64,000 nt of DNA from Mesostigma viride (taxonomy: Eukaryota; Streptophyta; Mesostigmatophyceae; Mesostigmatales; Mesostigmataceae). Shown here one piece after another: positions 20,671 to 32,363 of the stretch; the stretch's first letter is position 1, and each line of letters opens with the position of its first letter. The position numbers and the translations under genes are program-made. The notes beneath the pieces are model-generated. The model ran no database searches. It was not told the DNA's origin and saw only the letters and a program-made list of their open reading frames with translations. The stretch is taken from the NCBI GenBank assembly GCA_009746045.1, contig RPFO01000156.1, forward strand, positions 2,049,345 through 2,113,344, in the 5' to 3' direction.

Positions 20671-21275
20671 TGGATGGATGGATGGGTACACGCAATCCTA
20701 CAGGTCTAATCTTGAGGGGGCCACTCCGGCCGGCCCGCCACTTCTTGGTTATGCTGCTCGACGCCCATGCATTGCATGCTCCCCGTACGTGGGCACTGCT
20801 GGCAGTCGCTTTGCAGCTGCCGGCCATAAGCACGTACCGTGGCGGCGAGGACAGCTGGATGGATGGATGGGTACACGCAATCCTACCGGTCTAACCTTGA
20901 GGGGGCCACTCCGGCCCGCCACTTCTTGGTTATGCTGCTCGACGCCAATGCAATGCTCCCCGCACGTGGGCACTGCTGGCCAGCAGTCATCGCTTTGCGC
21001 CTCAGTGGGACAGCCGGCACGGCATGCTCCCCGTACGTGGGCACTGCTGGCAGTCGCTTTGCAGCTGCCGGCCATAAGCACGTACCGTGACGGCGAGGAC
21101 AGCTGGATGGATGGATGGGTACACGCAATCCTACCGGTCCGAACCTTGAGGGGGCCACTCCGGCCCGCCACTTCTTGGTTATGCATGCTGCTCGACGCCA
21201 ATGCAATGCTCCCCGCACGTGGGCACTGCTGGCAGTCATCGCTTTGCGCCTCAGTGGGACAGCCGGCACGGCTGC
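20671..21275. repeat. Minisatellite of ~180-250 bp, three copies
   Basis: Units begin at about 20671, 20853 and 21104 with GGATGGATGGATGGGTACAC and continue through CAATCCTAC, TTGAGGGGGCCACTCC, TTCTTGGTTATGCTGCTCGACG and TGGGCACTGCTGGCAGTC. The second unit is longer because an inner block (GTGGGCACTGCTGG...) is itself doubled. Pieces of the array are open in several frames, but nothing resembles a protein family. Confidence 0.9.
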
Positions 21276-21284
21276 TAGCGAAAA

Positions 21285-24254
21285 CACCTCCTTGTTTTCT
21301 GCCTTTTTGCAGGATAGCGGGATGGTTGCTGTCAACTGCCAATTCCAACGTCCCTCACAGGACTTGGTCACTTTTCGGGGACCTAACGACCGTCAGGCCT
21401 GTCTGGACTACGTGGTGGTACGGCAGCCCGAGGCCGGTGCACTTCGGTTCTGGAAACCTGAGTGTTCGACCCACCCAGGGTGTGCTCTGACCACGTACCG
21501 GTTGGTGCGTGCGACCATTCGGCTCCGGTTCCATGCCCCCGAGCACCAGCCGGCAGCCGCGCCCAAGTGGCCCATCCTGACTGGTCTGCGCTACGCCCGG
21601 TCCGGGGGGATCCTGAGGACTGGACGGACGCCGAGCTAGCACGATCGAGCGGGACAGGTGCCGACGAGCGTACCTGGAGGCCCTGGATGCGCAGGCGGAC
21701 GTCGACGCGCTGGCCCAGGGTGCTCCCAACGCTGCCATTTTTGCGGGCTTTGCGGCCCGCGCCCCGTTGCTGGCGGCCCGGCACCTGCCGGTCGTGCCCC
21801 GCAGCCGCCCCGCCGGGCCCGCTCTACCGCCAGGACCCCAAGGTCTTGGCCGCCCGGCACCGCCTCAGGCGTAACCGGGACGTACCGCTGCTGAAACCGG
21901 TGCTCAAGGCCGCCCTTGTGGAGGCCTACGCACATGCTCAGCTAGGACGCAGAGGCGGCCCAGTGCATCGCGGATGCCAAAGCCTGCAAAGCTCGCAACC
22001 AGGGCAAGGCGGACATGTGGTACCACCTTGCTCGACCGGCTCGGCGGTCGGTGGCAGCCGCACACCCCGGTGGAGCACACGGGGGACGGCACGGCACCGA
22101 CGTTAGCCTTAATTGACCGCTGGTTGGCCCACAATGTTTCCTTGACAGGTGGGGCTCGCGCCCCTCCCCCGTCGCTTCACTGACCCCGAGACGGCCGCCC
22201 GTCTCGGTGTTGCCGGACCCCCCCGGCCCCCCGCCGCATGCGCCCCCCTCCTCGGCCGCGGACTAGCTACCACGTCCCCGCCTTAGTTATAGAAGGAGGG
22301 CTGCGCATGCCTTGCCACCAACGACGTCGTCCACCCCTTCACTTTGGAGGAATAGGACCGGGCTCGCCTGCGGTACGATGCGGCGGTCGGTGCCGACCAT
22401 GCACTGACCTTTCGGCTGAGCTGCTGAAGACCCCCATGACTTGGCGGTGAGGGAGCTTCTGCTGGCGTTCTGCAACCGTGTCCTGCTCTCTGATGAGCCT
22501 CCGCGCCCGGCCTGCTGAGCTAGTGGCATGACGGCCATCCGAGGCACGCTGTACAAGAAGGGCTCTGCTGCTGACCCCGGTAACTATCGGGGTGTCTGCC
22601 TCCAGAGCGCGGCGCTGAAGGTGTTCATGCGCATGTTGCTGCACAGGCTCCGCGCCGCGCTGGACCCGCACCTGGGTGAGTCTCAGATGGGAGTTTCTGT
22701 CGTGGCCGAAACACTGTCATGGCTGTATTTGTGGCGCGCCGGTTGATGGAGGAGGTGCGTCCCATTTGCCCGAGGTCATGGTTTTCCGCTGGTCTTCTTC
22801 ATTTTTGTTGACTATATCAAGGCTTTCGACACGGTCCTCTGGGAGGCTCTAATTTGGGCCATCTTAGCTCTGGACCCCGCGCCCCTGGCAGCGTTTATTG
22901 CTGCCATTCGCCGGCTGTATGAGGGCTCACAGGCAGTACATATAGTGTGGACTGCGGAGGGCACCACCCCACCATTCCCCCTTCATCACGGGGTGTGGCA
23001 AGGTTGTGTCCTGCCAGTGTCCCCATACCTGTTCATTATTGTCGTGCAGGTCATGCGCCAGGCGTGCGTGCACGCTACTTTACTGTTCTTCTTCTTTTTT
23101 TTTCGGGTCCGAGCCCGGCTTAGACATCCTTAACGATCGCGAATATGGCGGCGGTGGCCCTGGCTACCGCCTGTCTGTCCGACCTGATTTATTCGAATGA
23201 TCGTACGTACCAACCTCATCGAGCGCCCCGAGCACAAATATGTTCAGACCTGGCTGGACTGTCTGGGCTTGGAGGGCGGTGGGGTTGGAGATTAGCGTCA
23301 AAACTGAGGCGATAGTGATTAATTGGGGCTACCAGTCGCCCGCCGCTGCCGCAGCTGCTCGACGGGAAGGAGGTCGAGTTCCGTGATCGCTTCAAAATGC
23401 TGGGGAGCATGCTCCCTGACACCGCCGACGATGTGGACATCCGCATTGGCCTGGCCTGGGCTAGGCATCGTTCGCTCAAAACCTACTGGCACTCGAAGGA
23501 CCTGGGCGAGCACCGCAAGCGCATGCTCCTCGATATCAAGGTCCTGGTCCTCACGGTGCTCACCTATGGCGCTGAGGCATGCATGGACGCTCACGGACAC
23601 GCTGGCCACAGGGCTGAACGGCACGGTAACCAGGATGCTCCGCCAGGCCCTGAACGTAGGGTTTTCCACACAAGATATAGGTCTTTAGAATCTTTGTACC
23701 AGGGTATGCCTCGCATTTCGGACGAGATTAGACAGCGTAGGATAGCATTCATAGGACATCTTGCTCGCACCAGTCAGCTTAGACACCGATCGACCTCGGT
23801 CTGGCCGGCCCCGGCCAGCGGCTTGGCCAGCCAGAGCCAGGCATGTCCTGACCTGGCCTGGCCCCAAGGACATTCCTAAAAAGATAGGTAAACATTCCAT
23901 GACCTACCCACAGCAGTTGCTGGCCGACATAGTGGTCCCAGCCCCGTTTGAACATCGCATTCACTCCCTCTCTCTTGCTTGGTGGCCTGCTATGCAGAAC
24001 AAGAAGAGGTGAAACACGATTGTCCAGACTCACACGCGGCCAGTCCCTGTGGGCAAGGCCCCCCCCCCCCCAAGAGGAAGGGGCGCTTTGCTGAGTAGAG
24101 TAGTTAGGGTTTTTCTAGATAGAGTAGCTTAGCTCGTTAGACTAGTTCAGTTTCGCGGCTTCGCCCACCTCCATCCATCTAGCAAGGGAATATGTGCAAC
24201 ATGATCTCCCAACGGAGTCATGTTATAATTTAATTTAATTTAATTTAATTTAAT
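21285..24254 (+). pseudogene. Near-full-length LINE ORF2: endonuclease and reverse transcriptase, broken
   Basis: On the + strand, 21330-21570 encodes the end of an APE-type endonuclease (FQRPSQDLVTFRGPNDRQAC then LDYVVVR). RT follows in several frames: DPGNYRGVCLQSAALKVFMR (22575-22635), FVDYIKAFDTVLWEALIW (about 22800), HHGVWQGCVLPVSPYLF (about 22990), a degenerate catalytic box LIYSND near 23190 in place of LIYADD, then FKMLGSMLPDTADDVDIRIG (23390) and RQRRIAFIGHLARTS (23730). The tail carries CCCAACGGAGTCATGTTATA and a (TTTAA)n end at 24227-24254. At least five frame changes are needed, so it is dead. Confidence 0.85.
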
Positions 24255-27082
24255 GAAGCATACACCAAATGTCAGTCAAAAGCTGCACATTTAACATCAT
24301 CAATGAGCTGTGAGCGCGCTAATGGGGTGACTTAAATTGAAACACATGGGGAAATGACAAGCTTTGTTAAATACAGTCAATGCAGTGTTTTCCACGTGGA
24401 TGCATGCCCTAAAACCCTTAGAAATGCAGGACTTCGCGTATTTTTAACATATTTAAACCCCCCCCCCGGCCGGAAAAAACCTGGACTGAGGGTATGGAGT
24501 TCATGGTTTGAGCGCCCATGGTTCCCGGGTTAGAGATTTATCTCCCTCCCAACCGGGTCAATGCCACTGGGCGCCAGCTCACTCAAGTTCAAAATGGCAT
24601 TAGGTGGAAGTGTAAGAGACAACTATTCATAACTACAATATACTTGATTCATATGTAATGGCATCGATGGTAGCTCCATATTGCGGGTGATTTGAAACAA
24701 CTAAGTGGCATATCAATGAGACAACTAAGTGGCATATGGCCATGATCTCCCTCGATGAATGTGCCTTACCCAGTGCAGACGTGATGTAGCTAGCTATATG
24801 GGGACCGCCATGCAATCGGCAACCAGATTGAGGAGAGCTCTAGGTACGGTGACAAACACTGGCCATCGATGCAGTTGTCACCTCACTTAGACGACTACTC
24901 TAGAGGCACACTGGAGGCATGTTGGCAGCCAGTAATGACTTCTTGGCAGCCAAGAAGTCATTTAACAAGCAGTCAGCCCAGGGTCCATTGCATGCCACTA
25001 CAAACATGGCGATGGCAGGGACGAAGCTACGTCCACGGATACCTCTATCAACTGCACGCCCATGTCCGCAAATAGTAGCCGCCCTCCTCGTACAGCACGC
25101 ACAGCTTGCGTGGAGTTGCCAGCGGTGAGCATTACTATTGCAAAAGCCAAGGATATCACACGGTGAGGTTTTTAGTAACATGACGCAAGGATCAGAGTCT
25201 GACGCATTACCGTCTGACGTCGCAATTCGTGCCTAAGGTACCACACGGTTCGCAAGTAAAGCGCATTCCAACAACCAAAATAGCAGCATGAAGATAATCA
25301 GTAAACTAGAATAGAGCATGTTGCCAGGGACATCCATCCCGGGAACTAGGTTCACTATAAACATACCACTAGTATTTAGGGTCAATTGCTAGCAGCCAGT
25401 GGGCATGGTACATGCATGACTACGCCCACACAGCATCTGTCAGTAACGCTGCCTTTTCCAGTTCCCTTCAGTTCCCTTTCCCTACTATAACCCTTGCAGG
25501 AGAGCACTTCTCAGTGGTGCTAGTGCCCGCAGCTGCATGGCTTCCACCGGCTTTGTGCCACAGAAAACCGGTCTGTGGTGTGCAAAAGCATGTCTGCATG
25601 ATGCCACGCTCAGCATTCACTGCCCCCAAGCACTTGGTATACACTATGCAGCTGGCGTACGTGTGGGAGATATGCATGCTTGTTATACGAACATGAGTGT
25701 ACAGTATACACGAACGTGGACATTTAGTAGTATAATCATGCATGCTGATAGAGGGCATGCGTGAATATGACGTAAAGTAGTACAGTCACACATGCTGATA
25801 GAGGGCACGCTTACCTAGAAGTGTGGACGACGTAGAGAAGTACAGTCACATGTACACGTGCTGACAGAGAGAATGGCCTGCTGAAGGGGAAAAGTACTAA
25901 ACAGGTTTCACCATAGTAACACAAGGTCATGGAATGTGCTTTCAGAGGGGTAGTACAATTGTTTCAGCATTTATTAAGCGTGGAAGCTGTTCAAAGACAT
26001 TCAATATTTATAAGTAGCTAAACTTGCAGTAATGTGGCCATCACACCGACAAAATGTTTGTTCGCAAGTAGGCCTTCCATTCTGCATTACACGACGCAAG
26101 CGCCACAGCAAGCACGCCCACGGTTACAGAGGTATGGCCCGGGCACGTCGTAGATGTATACGTAGGTGCTTAAAAGGTGCGAAGACATCTGCATCACAGT
26201 GTCTCCACAAGTTCCAACGTTGCAGCATAAACGATCCTAAAGGAAAGCTTGTGCGGAAAAGAAATGACCCTATACATACGTACGTAGGTAAGTACGAAGT
26301 GCGGGGGCTTCTTGGCGCAACTTAACCGCAACGATCCGCGCAATTAGGATGAACAAGATCCGCGTTTCTACAGGGGTTTCTATGCTCATTTGTCAGCCTT
26401 CAGCGGAATTTAGAGGTCAATGGCAATCAGGTATGCAACCATATCCCACACCCACGTTCGTTTCCATGGGATCCTGCTACTTAAGAAATGCGTAGTTCCA
26501 CCATAAACCTGTATTTCGTGCATTATATACATCGCAGCAATGTACGTTATGGCTATCCATCGGCATTATTTTCGCACGTCTTCGAACCCACTGCCTGCCT
26601 GATACGCGCGCAATTACCACTGCTTGCCCACGATCCACCTCGCACGTGGCGCCACCTGTCAGCGAAAAGTTGCGCCGCGCCAAGTTCCTTGGCAATTTCC
26701 AACTTGCCGTACGTGTGCCACCGTCAGCGGGAGCTGTTGCATCAGTCACCGCCTGTACGGCGCTGCGCGCCTGGCGAGTGCTTGGGAACATTGCTTGGGA
26801 GATCTGCATTCGCGGGGATCGGCACGTTGGTCCGTACGTTGCCCTGCGATAAGCTGACCGCGCCTTTCGGCAAATTGGCACCAGTTCGAGACAGCCATTG
26901 CGTGTGTGGTCAACTCGTCTGCAGTTTCGTCGTGCGAGCGCGCTGACGTTTTTAACAAGGCATTGCACCATAGCGGCTGCAACGGTTTTCGTCTTTCACA
27001 GCCGTGCCATATTTTGCTTTCGCCAATTTCTGGCAGCAGTGCGGCAAACTTTCTGCTGCCGTCATTTTCATAAGAATTGATA
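24255..27082. other. Intergenic, no gene seen
   Basis: 2.8 kb without recognisable coding sequence. It holds a perfect hairpin (24933-24961), repeated ACAACTAAGTGGCATAT at 24697 and 24719, and repeated GTACAGTCACA / CATGCTGATAGAGGGC blocks around 25740-25840. The right end should contain the SAP30-like promoter. Confidence 0.6.
24933..24961. other. Perfect 13-bp hairpin
   Basis: AATGACTTCTTGG, loop CAG, then its exact inverse CCAAGAAGTCATT. No surrounding gene explains it. Confidence 0.85.
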
Positions 27083-28810
27083 ATGAGGGAATTTAAGATT
27101 TCTCGAGCCGAAGTTCTTCAAGCAGGGAACAAGCAGCAACGCACCGCCCCAAATTTGGTGAGCAAGTCGTCAATCTTGTGAAACTTGACTATTATTTCCT
27201 CGGTTTGCGTAGTCTCACCTCATTTCGACCCCGCCGCATGCTACTGTTCGGAGCCTGCAAGAAAGGCAGGAGGCCGCTTTTCTACCGCAACTTTTCGCGT
27301 CTGAAGTCGGCTAGTGCCCTTACTGACTTCCAGGACATTTTGTTGCTCTTTCTCTTTCTATCTTGCTCCTTTTATCCGGAAATTTCAATTCTTGCAGGGC
27401 GTGAAAACCGGGAAACCTAATTCTCAGCCCCGGACGTCTGGCCGCCGCGGCGCTAGAATAGATTTTTCAAGGTTGGAGGTGGGTCCACCCGGAATGCAAG
27501 AAATGTCCAAGTTCTTTGTTCGTGCCGTTCCTTATTTCGCTCGACTGCATCCGTTTGCTAAGCACTGTCAACTAACGAAGCCGCGTTTCTTCATTTTACT
27601 TTCCGCGACGACAGGCGGCTTCCCTGCGGCGGTATAAACGGTACTTCAGGCTTCGGGACGCCAACAGCGGCACCAAGGTACATTCCTGCACTGCTTTTGA
27701 CAATTCCGTGGAGACTTGACTGTGATTTTTCCTCCGTATTCATTGCCAAGGATTTGTGGGCTTGCAGTCATTACACCCACTTTCTGTTACTGGGTTTCCT
27801 ATCATGTCAGCTACATTCCTTGGAGACTTGACTGTGTTTTTTCCTCCGTATTCATCGCCAAGGATTTGTGGGCTTGCAGTTGTTACACCCACTTTCTGTT
27901 ACTGGGTTTCCTATCATTTTAGCTACACCTTGTGGAGGGGAAGGGACCTGTTCTGTGACAGTAAAGCATCTCGCACACTGAACGCCTTGGGATTTGCACG
28001 GCACAGAATCTCAACTTCATTTCTGTTGTGGCTGGTTGCAGCATCAGATGAGGATATCCCCAACTCCCAGTACGTTGACTCATTCCATAGTTATGACTTG
28101 AGCTAGTTAAACCAGGCTTATTAAAACTAGGCTGCTCGGAAAGAGAAAATGAGTCAAGAAAAAACTGGCTGTGCTGCTTTAATCCCACTCAAGTTATCCC
28201 TCCTCCTATCTGACTGCATGTTTTGCACCTGCTTTCCCCGTTTGGTATTATTTATGGCTGCTTCTTGTTCAGATTACCAGCTTTTGTCTCATCGATTTAT
28301 TCGGTACCGAGGTTGTCTCCCGTGGCACACCGTGTTAAGATTTGTTTCTGGCGCTTGAACTCGGTTCAGTCCCACTGCTCTGGCACCACCAAGTGCCAAC
28401 ACTCTTGTGCCTATCGTCCAGGAGGACCTGGCCCTTGCACTTTTTTTAACCCCCTCGCTGAGTCTCCGCCTCTACGTTCTTATAAATTCTTTTTCCTAAC
28501 TGCCGACTTAGATATAACTTAACCATCCCTGTCCCACAGGAGGACCTTGTCCCCGGCCCTGTTTTAATCCCCATTTTTTAGTATCCGCCTATATGTCCTT
28601 CTTCCCAACTGCCAAAACTTGATTTTCCCTGTCCCGCAGGAGGACCTCGTCCCTGCGGTCACCAAGCACTTTGCCTCGTACGGCCTCCCCATCGAGGAGA
28701 ACGACCTCAAGGAGCTGATCACACTGGTGTCGGTGTGCCTGAAGAAGAATGCGAACGCGTCCACGCCGCCGCCCGCGCCGCGCAAGCCGACGCCGGCGTT
28801 CAACAAGTGA
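27083..28810 (+). CDS. SAP30-like subunit of the Sin3-histone deacetylase complex
   Basis: Four exons: 27083-27157, 27398-27478, 27615-27677 and 28640-28810, all phase 0 with GT-AG borders; 129 residues. An in-frame stop lies just before the ATG. The family core spans exons 2-4: RIDFSRLE joined to AASLRRYKRYFRLRD (the SAP30 'LRRYxRxF' signature, residues 56-63), then EDLVPAVTKHFASYGLPIEE and LKELITLVSVCLKK, which fits the helix that docks on the Sin3 PAH3/HID region. A short Pro-rich tail ends in NK. SAP30 stabilises Sin3/HDAC repressor complexes in the nucleus. The protein is short and lacks the zinc finger of animal SAP30, as in plant and fungal relatives. Intron 3 contains repeat copies of both of its junctions. 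Confidence 0.85.
27700..27930. repeat. 112-bp tandem duplication in SAP30-like intron 3
   Basis: Two copies, offset by 112 bp, share GGAGACTTGACTGTG, TTTTTCCTCCGTATTCAT, GCCAAGGATTTGTGGGCTTG and CACCCACTTTCTGTTACTGG. Each copy is headed by TACATTCC, which is also the sequence just after the exon 3 splice donor. Confidence 0.9.
28416..28660 (+). repeat. Repeated acceptor junction of SAP30-like exon 4
   Basis: The true acceptor reads CCCTGTCCCGCAGGAGGACC (28627-28646). Two upstream copies occur: CCCTGTCCCACAGGAGGACC (about 28529-28548) and, more diverged, CCTATCGTCCAGGAGGACC (about 28410-28428). The ~100 bp between them also repeat (GTCTCCGCCTCTACGTTCTT against GTATCCGCCTATATGTCCTT), so whole units of intron end plus exon start were duplicated in tandem. 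Confidence 0.85.
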
Positions 28811-31075
28811 TATACTCCCTATCTACTGATAGGTGGACGAGTGACATACCGTCTATCTACTGACAGTTGGTCGAGGGATCAAGCCTGAGAGTTGGATCAA
28901 GCCTTGCCGGAGCCACATTTGTCAAGCCAGTGCTTGGCAAATGATCCACTGCCCGTCCAGTGATTAAGTCCAACAAGGGCACGATCCAGCTGGGGCCGGC
29001 GCCAGGGCCGGGGTTCGTCCGGGGTCAGCTTCTTGTCGCGTGCATTCAAACGTGTGCATGTTCGGATGTCCCTGGCACCCTCCAGGTCCACGTGGCAACG
29101 TTCCAGGGTGTGGCGGAACGTTCCGGGTCCCAAGCTCCCCTGACTGGGTGCCGTTACTGCTTCTCAGAAAGGCGAACCCTAGGCACGGGTATTCTGGGAA
29201 TTCCCCTGGAAACCGTTCTGGTTTGCTGAGTTCCAGGCAGGCCTGCCGGAATCGTCTCACCCGGGCCGGGTGAGCTTCTCCGCGCCCTGCGTTTTGGATA
29301 TACGCCCTGCACATGCTGCATTCTTCGATTCCTGGCAACCTGTTTTTGCTCTTTTTAGTCATTCCTCCTCGGTCGTCTCGCTTCATATCAGGCCTGTTCC
29401 AGTTGCAGACCACCCCGTGGCATCCACAGGGGTTGTGCCAAGGATGAGTTCCCGGAAGGAACCTGCTAAGGAACTCCCGAAGCAACCTCGAGTACTAGGC
29501 TCCCGCAGCGGGTGCTTGCGACGCCCACTTTAGCGGATACACCCATCAAGGCGACGCTGTTTCAAGCCATGCATCACTCACGCGGGTGCTGTGTCAAATG
29601 CCAAGCTGCATCTATCGGGGCGGCGGGTGCGTACCCTGCGGTGTCGCGAGCTGACCCCCTTGAAGAGGGGTTGGTTTCTGTACTTGTTGCCTCGGGGCGG
29701 CGCTGCTGTCATGCTGATGCACTCGCCGAGGCAGCGCCGTAGCGTGACAGCTTGTCGGCGGTGGTGCTACACGTACTGGCGCATCCATCGAAGTCGGCGG
29801 ATGCATCGAGCGAGGCAGCCCTGCTCCTAGTAGTACGTATGCACCTACGGAGGCGTCGCTGGGTACCATCTCTGGCCTGGAGACGCGGGTGGTGCGCTTG
29901 CGCGCGTGCGTGGGTTCCTGGACCATCGCACGGTTCTGCATTGCAAAAGGGGCCTGGGATAATGATTATCATCATTTTAATTCTTACTATGGGCCAATGT
30001 TGGGATAGGGATCGAGTCATCCAGCATTTCACTGGTGCTTGGCACCATTGTCGTGCCAATGATGGGCTATACGTGGGCCAGGGTGGGAACAATCCCAATC
30101 ACGAAATGGGTCACAATCACAGCGACAACGACCGCTGTTGTTACTGCGGTTGGGCAGAGGGCGCACACGCTTCCCAGCCAGTGATAATTCCCTGTCGTCA
30201 CCAGGCACACATCCTGTTTCATGAGGGCATGGCTGTTTCCGACCGAGTGCTTGGGGAGAATCGACAAACAAACTCAATGCACCTGGCCGTCGTGACGAGG
30301 GCGGATGGCATTTCCTAGACATCTGTGGCAGCTGAGCACATGTTTTTTCGTCATTTCCCGGGCTTACTAGGAGTCCTGCCCAGATGGGCAAGACCCCGCA
30401 CGTTACCGGCTCCCCATTGGATGCCAGTAAGCTAGCAGGCATTGCTTAACCATGGCCCAACATGCTCTTCAGCCCCAGAGTTGTAAGCAATATTGTGAAC
30501 ACCAGTGTGGTGGGCAACGTTAGGATGATTGATCGCGTGGCCTGCAAGGCCCTTAACGATTGCCATGCAACAGTGGTTTGTACATTAGGAGCAGCCTTGG
30601 ATTGGCTTGTTCTTAGCCTGAAACATTGTTTGTACGCTTGCATCTATATACACCTAAACTTGTGGGTTATTCTTTGCTGCTGACAAGCATTCCCTTTTAC
30701 ATTGTATCATACTGGGCGTCTTTGTTCCATCTGATATGAAGTGAGACAACTATGTGTGTGCTTTTTCTTGATGAATTGTAATGTGACAGTCACAAGTACT
30801 TTTTATGCAACGCCAGGTATGTATCGAAAAGAGACACCCAGCGCAGCATATATGACACATATGTATTGTCTCCTTGATATGAGACACGTATGCATACACT
30901 TGAGACTCTGAACGTTAGCCAGCCATATATAGTTTTTTCATATCGACAACAATTTAATTAATGGACAATACTACACATTTCCAGTGCTGTCCTCCGGCTT
31001 TTTGCCTTTGCACCGTGTGCAGTTCTTGGACGTTTGGAATCATGGCATGGCTAACGATGACTGACTAGCTACCTT
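28811..31075. other. Intergenic, no gene seen
   Basis: 3' flank of the SAP30-like gene, then mixed-composition sequence with no protein family match on either strand. A copy of the TTGTCTCCTTGATA motif is at 30864-30878 and a GAAGTGAGACAACTATG copy is at 30737. Confidence 0.55.
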
Positions 31076-31079
31076 TTCA

Positions 31080-31490
31080 GTGGTTTTCCATTTGCGGGTA
31101 TTTCCGGCCTCCGTCTAGGCCATCTAGTCGCTCTACACGTAAGCCAGCCATAATTTCAATCTCCCGATTTCTGGCCTGCGCTGGTTGTCTCCTTGATAAT
31201 TTCAATGCACAAGGATACACATTTCCATCACCATTCATCTTCATCATCCTGAACGACTCGAACACGCGGACAAGATAACGGCAGGCTCGAGCTACCATGG
31301 TCCGGATTCTCCCGATTTCTGGCCTGCGCTGGTTGTCTCCTTGATACTACACATTTCCACTTACAGCTTCATTACCATCATCCTGAGTGGCTCGTGGATA
31401 AACGTGGATAAGATAACGGCAGGCTCGAGCTACCATGCATGTATGGATTCTCCAGATTTCTTGCCTGCACTGGTTTTCTTATTGATATAT
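31080..31490. repeat. ~140-bp tandem repeat, about three copies
   Basis: Shared blocks are AGATAACGGCAGGCTCGAGC, TACCATG, GATTCTCC, GATTTCTGGCCTGCGCTGGT and TTGTCTCCTTGATA, followed by ACACATTTCCA. Unit ends fall near 31198, 31346 and 31488. The last copy is the most diverged. Each unit ends with the dispersed 21-bp motif. Confidence 0.85.
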
Positions 31491-32363
31491 GAAGTGAGAC
31501 AACTATGCCTGGATATATATCAGTGTGTGTCTTTTTGTGCATGATAAGTAAGTAAGTAAGTAAGTACTTGCGTGTCATGCGCAAAGGCATGCCACGGAGT
31601 ACTATGCTAATCTCATTAGAAAAATAATTGTGCATGATATTACACATGGCTACCTGATGGCTACAGGAAAGTCACAAGAAAGGAAGATTTATTCAGACTT
31701 CAGCTATATTGGCCTACGTAAGGATGAGCGGCGGTTAGGAACAGGCAGATTGCTAACCTGTTCTCACCGCTAGGGAGATGCATAGTGCTGCCTATGTAAG
31801 AAACTGCACAATATCCTAATAAAACCAAGTCTTCAAGTATTCCACAACAGGTGTTCCACCCCTTCTGCGTCTGTGCACAGATGCCTGCCAACAAATGAGT
31901 TTGTTTCACTCTATCCTTTACCCTCGTTATAATACGTGGTGGGGCTTGACCCCGAGGATACCCACTACCAAGACACATGATCCAATCGCTAGTATCAATC
32001 CTAGTTATTAACCGAGACAACCATGCAGCTCGCTGCTTCCTGCGACCGCTGACGCACGGAAGTCTGACCAGTGGCGCACGCAATCCCTGGGGCTGCCTTG
32101 GCCAACCAGCTTGTTGCCGCCCCCAGCTTGTTGCGCCTTATGCGACCGGCATGTTGCATCGACTCGACCACACATCGGCTCACGCAATCAGCCAGCCTGG
32201 TGCAGCCCAGTATGGGACTTGCCCAGTATGGGACTTGCCCAGTATGGGACCGGTCATTGCGGGCCTCAACGTCGCATGCCTACCGCGACCAGATCACGCA
32301 TCCACCAATCACACGGGCTCACGCGACCAGCTCGTGGTGGAGGCCCCCATTTTTCGAGGTCGT
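31491..32363. other. Intergenic, 3' flank of CYP51
   Basis: No gene is seen. 31545-31563 is a (GTAA)n run; 31564-31640 repeats at 63374-63455 (TGCGTGTCATGC, GGCATGCCACGGAGTACTA, GCTAATCT, AGAAAAATAATT). At 32212-32258 CCCAGTATGGGACTTG is repeated three times with a 17-bp period. Confidence 0.6.

Noticed and set aside
26032-26325. Basic Arg/Lys-rich open frame of 97 codons
   Set aside because: No recognisable family, no splice context and no close ATG with upstream stop that would favour it; it may be chance.
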